DNA of 27,184 bases from an uncultured Azohydromonas sp. (GTDB lineage Bacteria; Pseudomonadota; Gammaproteobacteria; Burkholderiales; Burkholderiaceae_C), in assembly GCF_937926365.1 (NCBI RefSeq), contig NZ_CALAOH010000198.1, positions 1 through 27,184 on the forward strand, written 5' to 3'. The notes under the pieces were generated by a model that had not been told where the DNA came from, searched no databases, and saw only the letters and a list, made by a program, of their open reading frames with translations. The first letter of the stretch is position 1; the number at the start of each line of letters is the position of its first letter. The translations under genes and the position numbers were made by a program. Of the stretch, positions 8,029-17,639 are shown one piece after another.

Positions 8029-9734
8029 TCAAGCCATTCTCGATGACCGCAGCCGGTAGGCCCGCGCCTCGTAGGGGCGCAGGCTGAAGCCGCGGATGTC
8101 CTCGCCGGCATCGACGGGGTAGTTGGCGATCAGGAGCTCCCCTGCGTCGAAAACCAGGTCCCTGGGCAGCTCGCAGCGCGGCGTGCCAGCGCTGAAGTTG
8201 CAGATCACCAGCAGCCGCTCGTCGTCCATCGTGCGCGTGTAGGCGTAGATCTGCGCATGCCCGGCCAGCAGCAGCTCGTAGCGGCCATGCACCACCACCG
8301 GCAGCGTGCGGCGCAGCTCGATCAGCCGCCGGTAGTGGTGGAACACCGAATCCGGGTCGGCCATCGCCTGCCGCGCGTTCACCTCGCGGTGGTTGGGATT
8401 CACGCCGATCCACGGCGTGCCGGTGCTGAAGCCGGCATTGGGGCCGTCGGTCCACTGCATGGGCGTGCGCGCGTTGTCGCGGCTCTTGGCGTGGATGGCG
8501 GCCATCACCTGCGCCGGCTCCATGCCGCGCTCCTCCACCGCCTCGCGCCACAGGTTCAGCGTCTCGATGTCGCGGTACTCGGCGATGGAGCCGAAGCGCA
8601 CGTTGGTCATGCCCAGCTCCTCGCCCTGGTAGACGTAGGGCGTGCCCTGCAGCAGGTGCAGGAAGGTGGCGAGCATCTTGGCCGACTCCACCCGCCAGCG
8701 CCCCTCGTCACCGAAGCGCGACACCGGGCGCGGCTGGTCGTGGTTGGAGAGGTAGAGGCTGTTCCAGCCGCGGCCATGCAGCTCTCGTTGCCAGCGCGAC
8801 ATCGAGGCCTTGAGGTCGCGCAGGTCCAGCGCCTTGAGGCCCCACTTGCCCAGGCCGAGCGCGGGATCGACGTCGAGGTCCACGTGCTCGAACTGGAACA
8901 GCATGTTGAGGAAACCCTCTTCCTCGTGCGTGAGCTGCACGCCGTGCTCGGGCGTCGCGCAGGGGGCCTCGCCGACGGTGATCAGGTCGTAGCGCGAGAG
9001 CACCTCGCTCTTCATCTCGCACAGGAACTCGCCCAGGCGGGGCCCGTGGAACACCAGCGGCCCCGGCGGCTGCCAGCGCCGCTGCGGCGCCGTCACGGGC
9101 GCATCGGGCAGGCCCGACGCCTTGGAGATCATGTTGATGACGTCCATGCGGAAGCCGTCCACGCCCTTGTCCAGCCAGAAGCGCATGAGCGCGTACACCT
9201 CCTGGCGCACCTTCGGGTTCTCCCAGTTCAGGTCGGGCTGCTTCTTCGAGAACAGGTGCAGGTAGTACTCGCCCGTGGGCTCGTGCAGGGTCCAGGCGGA
9301 GCCGCCGAAGGCCGAGGCCCAGTTGTTGGGCTCGGCGCCGTCGCGCGGCGGGCGCCAGATGTAGTGGTCGCGGTAGGGGTTGTCCTTGCCCTTGCAGGCC
9401 TCGACGAACCACGGGTGCTCGTCGGAGCTGTGGTTGACCACCAGGTCCATGACCAGCTTCAGCCCGCGCGCGTGCAGGGCCGCGAGCAGCGCGTCGAAGT
9501 CGGCCATGGTGCCGAACTCGGCCATGATGTCGCGGTAGTCGCTGATGTCGTAACCGTTGTCGTCGTTGGGCGACTTGTACACGGGCGACAGCCACACCAC
9601 GTCCACGCCCAGGGCCTTGAGGTAGTCCAGCTTGCTCGCGACGCCGCGCAGGTCGCCGATGCCGTCGCCGTTGCTGTCGCAGAAGCTGCGCGGATAGACC
9701 TGATAGACCACGCTTTCCTTGAACCAGGGTTTCT

Positions 9735-9738
<4 letters not shown>
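8029..9738 (-). CDS. GH13 alpha-glucosidase (oligo-1,6-glucosidase/AglA type)
   Basis: This 569-residue GH13 enzyme has all the family motifs: the calcium loop DSNGDGIGDL (21-30), region I VVNHSSDEHPWF (100-111), nucleophile Asp199 in GFRMDVIN, acid/base Glu257 in TVGEAP and the transition-state Asp334 in SNHDQ. It has no signal peptide, so it acts on imported sugar in the cytoplasm. The residue after the nucleophile is Val200. In this family Val is associated with alpha-1,6 linkages (oligo-1,6-glucosidase, dextran glucosidase, trehalose-6-phosphate hydrolase), while Thr or Ala marks maltases and sucrases. The ATG overlaps the transporter ATPase stop as ATGA, making it the last gene of the transport operon. 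It probably hydrolyses the transported alpha-glucoside to glucose plus a second sugar; exact substrate unknown. Confidence 0.93.
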
Positions 9739-10871
<1,133 letters not shown>

Positions 10872-10876
10872 GAATG

Positions 10877-11719
10877 TCACCCCTTGACGGCCCCGGCGGT
10901 CAGGCCGGAGACGATCTTGCGTTGGAAGACGAGGACGAGCGCGATCAATGGCAAGGTGACGAGCACCGAGGCGGCCATGATCTTTCCCCACGGGATGTCG
11001 TACAGGCTGGCCCCGCTGATGAGCGAGATCGACACCGGCACGGTGCGCTCGTCGTTGTCGAGCACGAAGGTCAGCGCGAACAGGAACTCGTTCCACGCCG
11101 CGATGAAGGCCAGCAGCCCGGTGGACACCAGCGCTGGCCACAGCAGGGGCATGAACACCTGCCCGATGATGCGCAGCGGCCCGCAGCCGTCCATGATGGC
11201 CGCCTCCTCCAATTCCTTGGGCAACTGCTTCATGAAGGTGGTCAGCACCCACACGGTGAAGGGCAGCGTGAAGATCAGGTAGGGCAGCACCAGCCCGGCG
11301 GCCCGGTTGTAGAGGCCCAGCGCGCGGATCAGCTCAAACATGCCGGCCAGCACCGCCACCTGCGGGAACATCGACACCGCCAGGATCGTGCCCAGCAGCA
11401 GCCCGCGCCCCTTGAAGGAAACGCGCCCCAGCGCGTAGGCGGCCGTCACGCCCAGCGCCAGCGACAGCGCCACCACCGCGACCGACACGCCGATCGAGTT
11501 CAGCACGTGGCGCGGGAAGGGCTGCTCGCCATCCGAGAGCAGCGAGGCGTAGTTGCGCAGGCTGGCGCCGCTGGGCCAGAGGCTGGGGTCGAACAGCGCG
11601 CTGCCGGTCTTAAGCGAGGTGGAGAGCGCGTACAGGAAGGGATAGACCGAGACGAGGGTGACCAGGGCGGCCAGACCGTAGATCGCCGCCGACGCGGCGC
11701 GGGATCGTTGCGTGCTCAT
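10877..11719 (-). CDS. Sugar ABC transporter permease, MalG-like
   Basis: This inner-membrane permease has 280 residues. The first membrane helix is at about residues 12-32 (AAIYGLAALVTLVSVYPFLY), and further hydrophobic segments give the six-helix layout of MalG subunits. The EAA loop that docks on the ATPase is visible as EEAAIMDGCGPLRIIGQV, with the conserved Gly. The ATG (11719) overlaps the stop of the preceding permease gene as ATGA. It forms the heterodimeric channel with the MalF-like protein. An in-frame upstream extension to 12235 lies within the other permease gene and is not real. Confidence 0.94.
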   Translation of the reverse strand: MSTQRSRAASAAIYGLAALVTLVSVYPFLYALSTSLKTGSALFDPSLWPSGASLRNYASLLSDGEQPFPRHVLNSIGVSVAVVALSLALGVTAAYALGRVSFKGRGLLLGTILAVSMFPQVAVLAGMFELIRALGLYNRAAGLVLPYLIFTLPFTVWVLTTFMKQLPKELEEAAIMDGCGPLRIIGQVFMPLLWPALVSTGLLAFIAAWNEFLFALTFVLDNDERTVPVSISLISGASLYDIPWGKIMAASVLVTLPLIALVLVFQRKIVSGLTAGAVKG

Positions 11720-12699
11720 GGGGCATCCTCCAGCCGGCGGTCGCGGGCCAGCCGCATGACCAGCACGGTCGCCAGGCCGATCACCAGGAACAGCACGGTG
11801 GAGGCCGCGGAGCCATAGCCCATGTAGCCGTGCTCCACCATCTCGCGGCGCACGAAGCCGGACATGCTGATGGTGCTGGCGTCGTTGGACGTGAGCACGT
11901 AGATCAGGTCGAACACGCGCAGCGCATCGAGCAGCCGGAACACCACCGCCACCACCAGCGCCGGGCGGATCAGCGGCAGCGTCACGTACCAGAACACGCG
12001 CAGCGGATGCACGCCGTCCACGCGGGCGGCCTCGTAGCAATCCTTGGGCAGGGTCTGCAGCGCGGCCAGGATCAGCAGCGCCATGAAGGGCGTGGTCTTC
12101 CACACGTCCACCGCCACCACGGTCCACAGGGCGTAGGCCGGGTCGGCGGTCCAGGCGATGGGTTGCTGGATCAGGCCGGCCGTCAGCAGCAGGTGGTTGA
12201 TGGCGCCGAACTGGTCGTGCAGCATCCAGCCCCACATCTTCGCGGACACGATGGTGGGAATGGCCCAGGGCACCAGCACCGCGGCGCGCACCAGCGCGCG
12301 GCCCTTGAACTCCTGGTTCAGCAGCAGCGCCACGCCCAGCCCGAACAGGGTTTCCAGCAGCACCGAGGCCAGCGCGAACTTCAGCGTGTTGGCGATGGCG
12401 ATGCCCCAGTCGCTGGCCCAGAAGCCCTCGGTGTCGTTCGGGTTGAGGAACAGCCCGAGCTCGCCGAAGTAGTTGTCAAGGCCAACGAAGCGTGTTGCGT
12501 CGAGGTCGTTGAGGTCGGCATTGGTGAAGCTGAACCAGATCGTGCGCGCCAGCGGCCACAAGGCCACCGCCGCGAGCGTGACCAGCATCGGCGCCAGGAG
12601 CAGCCACGCAGCGCGCGAGCGCTGCGCCGACAGCGGCCGGCGCGATGCGCGCGGCCCGGCCAGCGGCGTCATGCGGTCGGTGCGCAGGCTACGCGGCAT
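11716..12699 (-). CDS. Sugar ABC transporter permease, MalF-like
   Basis: This permease has 327 residues. The first membrane helix (AAWLLLAPMLVTLAAVALWP) is at about 29-48, with five more hydrophobic stretches. The EAA loop reads YEAARVDGVHPLRVFWYVTLP. It lacks the extra large periplasmic domain of enteric MalF, as is usual for LacF/AglF/ThuF-type subunits. The start at 12699 has no strong ribosome-binding site; Met10 (12672) is an alternative. It is placed 33 bp after the binding-protein gene and overlaps the MalG-like gene by 4 bp. Confidence 0.93.
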   Translation of the reverse strand: MPRSLRTDRMTPLAGPRASRRPLSAQRSRAAWLLLAPMLVTLAAVALWPLARTIWFSFTNADLNDLDATRFVGLDNYFGELGLFLNPNDTEGFWASDWGIAIANTLKFALASVLLETLFGLGVALLLNQEFKGRALVRAAVLVPWAIPTIVSAKMWGWMLHDQFGAINHLLLTAGLIQQPIAWTADPAYALWTVVAVDVWKTTPFMALLILAALQTLPKDCYEAARVDGVHPLRVFWYVTLPLIRPALVVAVVFRLLDALRVFDLIYVLTSNDASTISMSGFVRREMVEHGYMGYGSAASTVLFLVIGLATVLVMRLARDRRLEDAP

Positions 12700-12732
12700 G
12701 GGAAGACTCGCTGCCCGTCGTCGTGGCGGCGC

Positions 12733-13992
12733 TCACCACCGGGTCCGCCGGATTCGCTTGAGCCGGCCTTCGAGGCGCCTGGCGCCATCCTCGGCGCCGA
12801 GCCGGCCCGACAGCACGTCGTGCGCGGTGTTCCACAGCGCCTGGCTGACCTCGGGATACCTGGCGCCGGTGACGGCGGAAGGCCGCGGCACGGCGTTGAG
12901 CATGACCTCGTACATCTCGGCCATGAAGGGGTTGGCCGCCAGCACCTCCTTGTCCTTGTAGAGCTCGGGCATGGTGGGGTTGAAGGAGTGCTTCACGGCG
13001 CGCTCCTTCTGGATCTCGCGGCTGCTGAGGTACATCACCAGGTCGGCCGCGGCCTCGGGGTGCTTGGAGTACTTGCTTACCGCCCACTGCCAGCCGCCCA
13101 GCGTGGCTGCATGCCGGCCCTCGCTGCCGCCGCGCGGCAGCGGCGCCACGCCCACCTTGCCCTTCACGGCGCTGTCCGCGCCCTGGCTCAGCGACCAGGC
13201 ATAGGGCCAGTTGCGCATGAAGGCCGCCTTGCCGTTCTGGAACACGCCGCGCGCGTCCTCCTCGGCGTAGTTCAGCACCCCCTTGGGCGCGATGTGGCCG
13301 GGCCAGGACGCGGCCATCTTCAGCGCCTGCACCGTGGCCGGGCTGTTGACCGTGACCTGGCCGCCCGCATCGACGATCTGGCCGCCGAAGCTGCTGATCC
13401 ACTCCAGCGCGTTGCAGCTCAGGCCCTCGTAGGCCTTGCCCTGGAACACGAAGCCGTGGAAGTCCGCGGCGCCGGCGGCGCGCTCGCCGTCCTGGATCTT
13501 CCTCGCCGCGGCATGGAGTTCCTGCCACGTCGTCGGCGGCTGCAGGCCGTACTTCCGCAGCAGGTCCTTGCGGTAGTACAGCATCCCGGCGTCGGCCATG
13601 TTGGGCATCGCCAGCAGCTTTCCGGCCACCGTGTTGTTGGCCACGATGGCCGGGAAGTGGTCCTTCTCCGCGCCCTTGCTGTAGGGCTTCAGGTCCAGCA
13701 GGTGGTCCTTGAAGACGCCGGGCCACACCACGTCGATGTTGAGCACGTCCAGGCCGCTGGACCGGGCCGCGAACATCTGCCGCAACAGCGACAGCATGTC
13801 GGTGCTGGAGTTCGGCAGGGTGAAGACCTTCACCGTGTGCCCCGTCCTGGCGGCCCACTGCGCCGAATGGCGCTTGCAGGTCTCGAAGTCCACGCCCACC
13901 GAGGTGCAGGAAATCGTGAGCGTCGCCGCCTGTGCCGAAGCCAGCGCCGCCGCGATCCCGACGGCGCCCACGAGGTCGTGCCATGCCTTCAT
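12733..13992 (-). CDS. Sugar ABC transporter substrate-binding protein (alpha-glucoside type)
   Basis: This 419-residue extracellular solute-binding protein of family 1 (MalE-like) starts with a signal peptide, MKAWHDLVGAVGIAAALASAQA, cleaved near residue 22. The mature part has family features such as WVxxTGHTVKV near the N-terminus, LDVLNIDVVWPGVF, GMLYYRKDLLRKYG and a C-terminal lobe with AVSKYSKHPEAA. It matches the ThuE/AglE group that binds trehalose, maltose, sucrose or similar disaccharides. The ATG at 13992 follows GGGAGA. It is the first gene of the uptake operon and divergent from the sugar kinase gene. The upstream in-frame extension to 14082 is rejected because it would place basic residues before the signal peptide. 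Confidence 0.92.
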   Translation of the reverse strand: MKAWHDLVGAVGIAAALASAQAATLTISCTSVGVDFETCKRHSAQWAARTGHTVKVFTLPNSSTDMLSLLRQMFAARSSGLDVLNIDVVWPGVFKDHLLDLKPYSKGAEKDHFPAIVANNTVAGKLLAMPNMADAGMLYYRKDLLRKYGLQPPTTWQELHAAARKIQDGERAAGAADFHGFVFQGKAYEGLSCNALEWISSFGGQIVDAGGQVTVNSPATVQALKMAASWPGHIAPKGVLNYAEEDARGVFQNGKAAFMRNWPYAWSLSQGADSAVKGKVGVAPLPRGGSEGRHAATLGGWQWAVSKYSKHPEAAADLVMYLSSREIQKERAVKHSFNPTMPELYKDKEVLAANPFMAEMYEVMLNAVPRPSAVTGARYPEVSQALWNTAHDVLSGRLGAEDGARRLEGRLKRIRRTRW

Positions 13993-14186
13993 GCCGATGT
14001 CTCCCGCGAGATGAGCAAGGCGGATTGATAAAAGTGATTCGAACAGTCCATGGTGGAGCCGGAAGCGCCTGGACGCGGCCAATGGCGTGCCCGGCGGCTC
14101 GCCGGTTCGCGCGCTGCGCGCCGCCTGAGGGCAGCATGGCGGCCATGCGCGGCGCTGCGGATGCGCCGGAAAGCGGGAGAAGACGG
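13993..14186. promoter_or_regulatory. Divergent promoter region between sugar-uptake operon and sugar kinase
   Basis: This 194-bp gap must contain promoters for both directions. The only AT-rich patch is about 14025-14047 (around TTGATAAAAGTGATTCGAA), which includes a TTCGAA palindrome at 14037-14042. I see no convincing -10/-35 pair and no LacI-type operator. Ribosome-binding sites at either end are good (GGGAGA for the binding protein, GGGAGAAG for the kinase). Confidence 0.4.
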
Positions 14187-15113
14187 ATGTTCATGGTGTG
14201 TGGCGAGGCCTTGATGGACGTGTTCGGTGCGGGAGACCGCGCCGAGGGCATGGCGCTGGACGCGCGCATGGGCGGCTCGCCCTTCAACGTGGCGCGGGGG
14301 CTGGCGCGGCTGGGCTGCGAGGTGGGTTTCCTGGGCGCGGTGTCCACCGACTTCCTGGGCGAGCGGCTGATGCGCTCGCTGCGACAGGAAGGCGTGGACA
14401 CGGCCTGCGTCGTGCGGCTGGATGCGCCCACCACGCTGAGCCTGGTCGGGCTGGACGAGCACGGGGCGCCCTCCTACGCCTTCCACGGCACGGGCTGCGC
14501 CGACCGGCTGTTGCTGCCGCGGCATCTGGGCCCGCTGCCGGCCGCGGTGCGGGCGCTGCATTTCGGCTCCTACGCCATGGTGGTCGAGCCCATCGGGAGC
14601 ACGCTGCGCGCCCTGGCCGCGGCCGAGCGCGGCCGGCGCCTGATTGCCTACGACCCCAACGTGCGCCTGAACGTGGAGCCCGGCCTGGCGCGCTGGCGCG
14701 AGACGGTGCAGGGCATGGCCGCCTGCGCCGACCTGGTCAAGGCCAGCGAGGAAGACCTGGGCCTGCTCTACCCTGGCCGTGCGGCCGAGGCCGTGGCGCA
14801 GGACTGGCTTGCCGCCGGCTGCACGCTGGCCGTGGTGACCCGCGGCGGCGCCGGCGCACTGGCCTTCCGCCGCGGCGAGCGGCTGGAAGTGCCGGCGCCG
14901 GCCACGGCCGTGGTGGACACCGTCGGCGCGGGCGACACCTTCCAGGCCGCGCTGCTGTGCGCCCTGGGCGAAGCGCAGGCGCTAAACGCTGCCGCGCTGG
15001 CGGCGCTGCCCGCGGCGCGGCTGGAGCAGGCGCTGGGCTTCGCCGCGCGCGCAGCGGCGCTCACCTGCTCGCGCCGTGGTGCCGACATGCCGCGCGCGGC
15101 GGAGCTGCGCTGA
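14187..15113 (+). CDS. PfkB-family carbohydrate kinase, probable fructokinase
   Basis: This 308-residue ribokinase/PfkB-fold sugar kinase has the N-terminal GGSPFNVARGLARLG substrate loop (about 29-43) and the C-terminal DTVGAGDTF signature with catalytic Asp250. The family phosphorylates free sugars with ATP. The GGSPFNVA...LG pattern is common in fructokinases, but specificity is not proven. The start at 14187 follows GCGGGAGAAG; a second ATG two codons later is equivalent, and the longer frame from 13932 overlaps the opposite gene and is rejected. Its position next to a transporter and an alpha-glucosidase suggests it handles the non-glucose half of the imported disaccharide, or glucose itself. 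Confidence 0.9.
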   Translation: MFMVCGEALMDVFGAGDRAEGMALDARMGGSPFNVARGLARLGCEVGFLGAVSTDFLGERLMRSLRQEGVDTACVVRLDAPTTLSLVGLDEHGAPSYAFHGTGCADRLLLPRHLGPLPAAVRALHFGSYAMVVEPIGSTLRALAAAERGRRLIAYDPNVRLNVEPGLARWRETVQGMAACADLVKASEEDLGLLYPGRAAEAVAQDWLAAGCTLAVVTRGGAGALAFRRGERLEVPAPATAVVDTVGAGDTFQAALLCALGEAQALNAAALAALPAARLEQALGFAARAAALTCSRRGADMPRAAELR

Positions 15114-15182
15114 TTTCAGTTCCTTCCGGCGGGGACAGCCTGGTGCCGGCACTGAGCCGACCTGATCGTGGAAAAGCCGCGC

Positions 15183-15623
15183 TCAGGGCCCCTCGGGCTC
15201 GCGGAGGGAAACGAAGCGGCACGCCAGCCCCGGAACCCTTGAGAAACCGCGGTCACCGGTAATGAACGCGTGCGGTGTGCCGGCCTTCAGGCAACCGGCG
15301 GCCTGCAGCGCATCCGGCGTGCGCAGTCCATGGCGGGCGCGCAGTGTCGTGGCCAGTTCGACCGTGGCCCGGTCCAGCTCCATCCAGTGCAGGTCGGGCG
15401 AGGCGAAGAAGCTGTCGTAGCGCGACAGCAGGGCGGCATCGGCCGCGCGCAAGGGCTTGATGCGGCATTCCAGCCACGACAGTCGGCTCATGGCGAGCGT
15501 CAGCCGCGCAGCCTCCGAAGCCAGCTCGCGCAGGCAGTCCTGCACGCGCCGGGCCTGTTCGGCCTCGCCTTCGAGCAGGTAGATCAGCGCGTTGGCATCC
15601 AGGAACGCGATCAACGCTCCCAC
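15183..15623 (-). CDS. PIN-domain ribonuclease toxin (VapC family)
   Basis: This 146-residue PIN-domain protein has the full acidic set: Asp9 in FLDAN, Glu52 in WLECR, Asp104 in TPDALQ and Asp124 in TGDRGF. VapC toxins are Mg-dependent ribonucleases that cut tRNA or rRNA and are held inactive by the paired antitoxin. The start is a GTG (15623) that overlaps the antitoxin gene by 13 bp, the usual antitoxin-first arrangement with translational coupling. All catalytic residues being intact argues for an active toxin. Confidence 0.88.
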   Translation of the reverse strand: MGALIAFLDANALIYLLEGEAEQARRVQDCLRELASEAARLTLAMSRLSWLECRIKPLRAADAALLSRYDSFFASPDLHWMELDRATVELATTLRARHGLRTPDALQAAGCLKAGTPHAFITGDRGFSRVPGLACRFVSLREPEGP

Positions 15624-15892
15624 CCGTCCCGCTCTTCATCGATCTGGCGATCGATGTCGGCCGTGCTGCGCTGTCCGCCGGGGGACTGTGCCAACAGCCA
15701 GTCCAGCGCCCCCGGGCCCGCGACAGCCTGGGCCTCGCCGGCGCGTGCCAGCAGGCGCTGGTAGTCCTGCTCGCTCAGCACCACGGCGGCGGGCCGGTTG
15801 CGCTTGAGGATGTGCAGCGGGCCGTGGCGCAAGCCTTCTTCCACGGCCGCCATGCCGCGCCGCTTGAGCTCCAGGGCAGGAAGGGTGTTCAT
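15611..15892 (-). CDS. Antitoxin of the VapBC pair (Phd/YefM-like)
   Basis: This 93-residue protein (MNTLPALELKRRGMAAVEEG...) has a Phd/YefM-like N-terminal DNA-binding fold with the typical RPAAVVLSEQDYQRLL segment at about 34-49. Its acidic C-terminal tail (TADIDRQIDEERDGWE) probably wraps the toxin. I choose the second ATG (15892) because GGAG lies 7 nt upstream; the first ATG (15898) is only 1 nt from that site. An inverted repeat just upstream is a likely autoregulatory operator. Neighbouring genes on both sides are metabolic, so the pair looks like an independent insertion. Confidence 0.87.
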   Translation of the reverse strand: MNTLPALELKRRGMAAVEEGLRHGPLHILKRNRPAAVVLSEQDYQRLLARAGEAQAVAGPGALDWLLAQSPGGQRSTADIDRQIDEERDGWER

Positions 15893-15912
15893 GGGCATGC
15901 TCCGATCAGGAT

Positions 15913-15942
15913 GGGAAAGTGTACCGTTTCAGGTACTTTCCC
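15913..15942. promoter_or_regulatory. Inverted-repeat operator of the toxin-antitoxin pair
   Basis: GGGAAAGT (15913-15920) and ACTTTCCC (15935-15942) form a perfect 8-bp inverted repeat. Inside it lies a second one, GTACC (15921-15925) and GGTAC (15932-15936), offset by one base. It is 20 bp upstream of the antitoxin ATG in an AT-richer patch, as expected for binding by the antitoxin or the complex. A minus-strand TACACT at 15923-15918 could be a -10, but no clear -35 is visible. Confidence 0.55.
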
Positions 15943-15978
15943 CTTGCTAGCAGCGCCGTCGCCCCGCCGGACCACGCC

Positions 15979-16884
15979 TCAGCGCAGCACCGGCTCCGCG
16001 CGCAGCCGCTGCGCCGCGAAATCGACGAAGGCCCGAACCTTGGCCGCCGCCTTGCGCCCGGCCGGATAGACCAGGTGCACCGGCACGGGCGGCGGCTCGT
16101 AGGCCTGCAGCACCACGCGCAGCCGCCCTTCCGCCAGTGGCCGGGCCACCTGGTAGGACAGGGCCCGCGTCAGCCCGTGCCCGGCCGCGGCGGCGTCGAT
16201 GGCGACCTCGCCCAGGTTGGCGATCCACGGCATCTGCGGCTGCACGGTGTGCGTGCCCCCGTCCGGGAGTGAGAAGGTCCAGTGCGTGCCGCCCACGCCC
16301 AGTTGCGAGAAGCCGATCGCCCGGTGGCCGGCCAGCTCCTGCGGCGTCGCCGGCTCGCCGTGCGCCTCCAGGTAGGCCGGCGAGGCCACCGTTACCCGGC
16401 GCAAGGAGCCCACTTGCACGGCCGTCATGCTGGAGTCGGGCAGGTGCGCGATGCGCAAGGCCACGTCGAAACCCTCATCGACCAGGTGCACGATGCGGTC
16501 CACGAACAGGGTACGCACGCTGACCTTCGGGTGCTGCTGCAGGAAGTCCAGCACGATCGGCGCGATGTGGAAGCGCCCGAACAGCACCGGCGCGGTGATG
16601 GACAGCTGCCCCTGCGGCTCCACGTGCGCGCCCCGCGCCGCGGCCTCGGCCTCCTCCAGCTCGGACAGGATGCGCTTGCTGTCCGCCAGGAAGCGCTCGC
16701 CCACGTCGGTGAGGCGCACGCTGCGCGTGGTCCGGTGCAGCAGCCGCGCGCCCAGGTGCTGCTCCAGCGCCGCGACGGCGCGCGTGACGGCCGGCGCCGA
16801 CAGGCGCAGCCGGCGCGCGGCGGACGCAAAGCCGCCCTCCTCGGCCACGGCGATGAACACGCGGAGATTCAACAGATCGCTCAT
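15979..16884 (-). CDS. LysR-family transcriptional regulator
   Basis: This 301-residue LysR protein has an N-terminal winged helix-turn-helix (LRVFIAVAEEGGFASAARRL, then SAPAVTRAVAALEQHLG, LLHRTTRSVRLTDVGERF). The effector domain from about residue 91 (GQLSITAPVLFGRFHIAPIV) is of the large AaeR/DmlR-like subgroup seen next to GST and oxidoreductase genes. It is divergent from the glutathione S-transferase gene. A dyad with T-N11-A spacing lies 5-25 bp upstream of its ATG, which suggests autorepression together with activation of the transferase. Effector unknown. Confidence 0.93.
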   Translation of the reverse strand: MSDLLNLRVFIAVAEEGGFASAARRLRLSAPAVTRAVAALEQHLGARLLHRTTRSVRLTDVGERFLADSKRILSELEEAEAAARGAHVEPQGQLSITAPVLFGRFHIAPIVLDFLQQHPKVSVRTLFVDRIVHLVDEGFDVALRIAHLPDSSMTAVQVGSLRRVTVASPAYLEAHGEPATPQELAGHRAIGFSQLGVGGTHWTFSLPDGGTHTVQPQMPWIANLGEVAIDAAAAGHGLTRALSYQVARPLAEGRLRVVLQAYEPPPVPVHLVYPAGRKAAAKVRAFVDFAAQRLRAEPVLR

Positions 16885-16888
16885 GCCG

Positions 16889-16909
16889 CCATTTCATTTT
16901 TCGGAATGG
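16889..16909. promoter_or_regulatory. LysR-box dyad CCATT-N11-AATGG between lysR and gst
   Basis: CCATT (16889-16893) and AATGG (16905-16909) are a perfect 5-bp dyad with an 11-bp spacer, so T16893-N11-A16905 fits the LysR-type consensus exactly. It lies in the 107-bp divergent region between the regulator and the glutathione S-transferase gene. Confidence 0.55.
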
Positions 16910-16991
16910 TGATGTGTCAACGGCGGCGATTCTGTTTGCCGCATGCAATGAATATCGTGGCGGCCTCTCTCCACTTCTTCAGAGGCCACCC

Positions 16992-17627
16992 ATGAGCTCC
17001 CAGCCAGTCATCCGGCTGTACGGCTACCCGCTGTCGGGCCACGCCCATCGCGTCCGGCTGTTCCTGTCGCTGTTGCAACTGCCGCACGAGGTGGTGGAGG
17101 TGGACCTGCTGCGCGGCGAGCACAAGCGGCCGGAGTTCCTGGCCATGAACCCGCTGGGGCAGGTGCCGGTGATCGAGGACGGCGACCTCACGCTGGCCGA
17201 CAGCAACGCGATCCTGGTGTACCTGGCCGGCCGCTACGACCAGGGCGGGCGCTGGCTGCCCAAGGACCCGGTCGGCATGGCGCGGGTGCAGCGCTGGCTC
17301 AGCATCGCGGCCGGGCAGCTGTTATCCGGCCCCGGGCTGGCGCGCGTCGAAGTGGTGTTCAAGCGGCCCCGCGATCCCCGCCGCTTCGAAGTCGCCAGGC
17401 AGCTCTTCGCCATGATGGACGCGCACCTCGCGGCGCGGCCCTTCCTGGCGAGCGAGGAGCCGTCCATCGCCGACCTGGCGCTCTACACCTACACGGCGCA
17501 CGCGCCCGAAGGCGGTGTGTCGCTGGAGCCGTATGCGCACCTGCGCGCCTGGCTGGGCCGCATCGAGGCCCTGCCCGGCTTCGTCGGCATGGCGCGCAAC
17601 CCGCCGGCTGAGCCGCTGGTGGCCTGA
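16992..17627 (+). CDS. Glutathione S-transferase family protein
   Basis: This 211-residue GST has an N-terminal thioredoxin fold (IRLYGYPLSGHAHRVRLFL, with candidate catalytic Ser15) and the glutathione-binding segment NPLGQVPVIEDGDLTLADSNAI, containing the cis-Pro and the D/E-S-x-A-I motif. An all-helical C-terminal domain follows from about residue 90 (EPSIADLALYTYTAHAPEGG). The start at 16992 follows AGAGG. An in-frame extension to 16914 crosses the operator and is rejected. It is 12 bp upstream of the split-barrel gene, so the two are co-transcribed. Likely role is detoxification or redox handling of an electrophile; the substrate is not visible. Confidence 0.92.
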   Translation: MSSQPVIRLYGYPLSGHAHRVRLFLSLLQLPHEVVEVDLLRGEHKRPEFLAMNPLGQVPVIEDGDLTLADSNAILVYLAGRYDQGGRWLPKDPVGMARVQRWLSIAAGQLLSGPGLARVEVVFKRPRDPRRFEVARQLFAMMDAHLAARPFLASEEPSIADLALYTYTAHAPEGGVSLEPYAHLRAWLGRIEALPGFVGMARNPPAEPLVA

Positions 17628-17639
17628 GGAGGCGCTGCC

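Noticed and set aside
10877..12235. Longer reading of the MalG-like permease
   Set aside because: The extra N-terminal part lies inside the MalF-like gene in another frame; the true start is the ATGA overlap at 11719.
11830..14028. Very long plus-strand reading frame (732 codons) opposite the permease and binding-protein genes
   Set aside because: It is antisense to genes with clear family motifs, rich in Arg, His, Gln and Ala as expected from GC-rich shadow frames, and has no recognisable domain.
15143..15152. GTGCCGGCAC palindrome after the sugar kinase as a terminator
   Set aside because: Only 5 bp per arm with no loop and no U-run; common by chance in this base composition.
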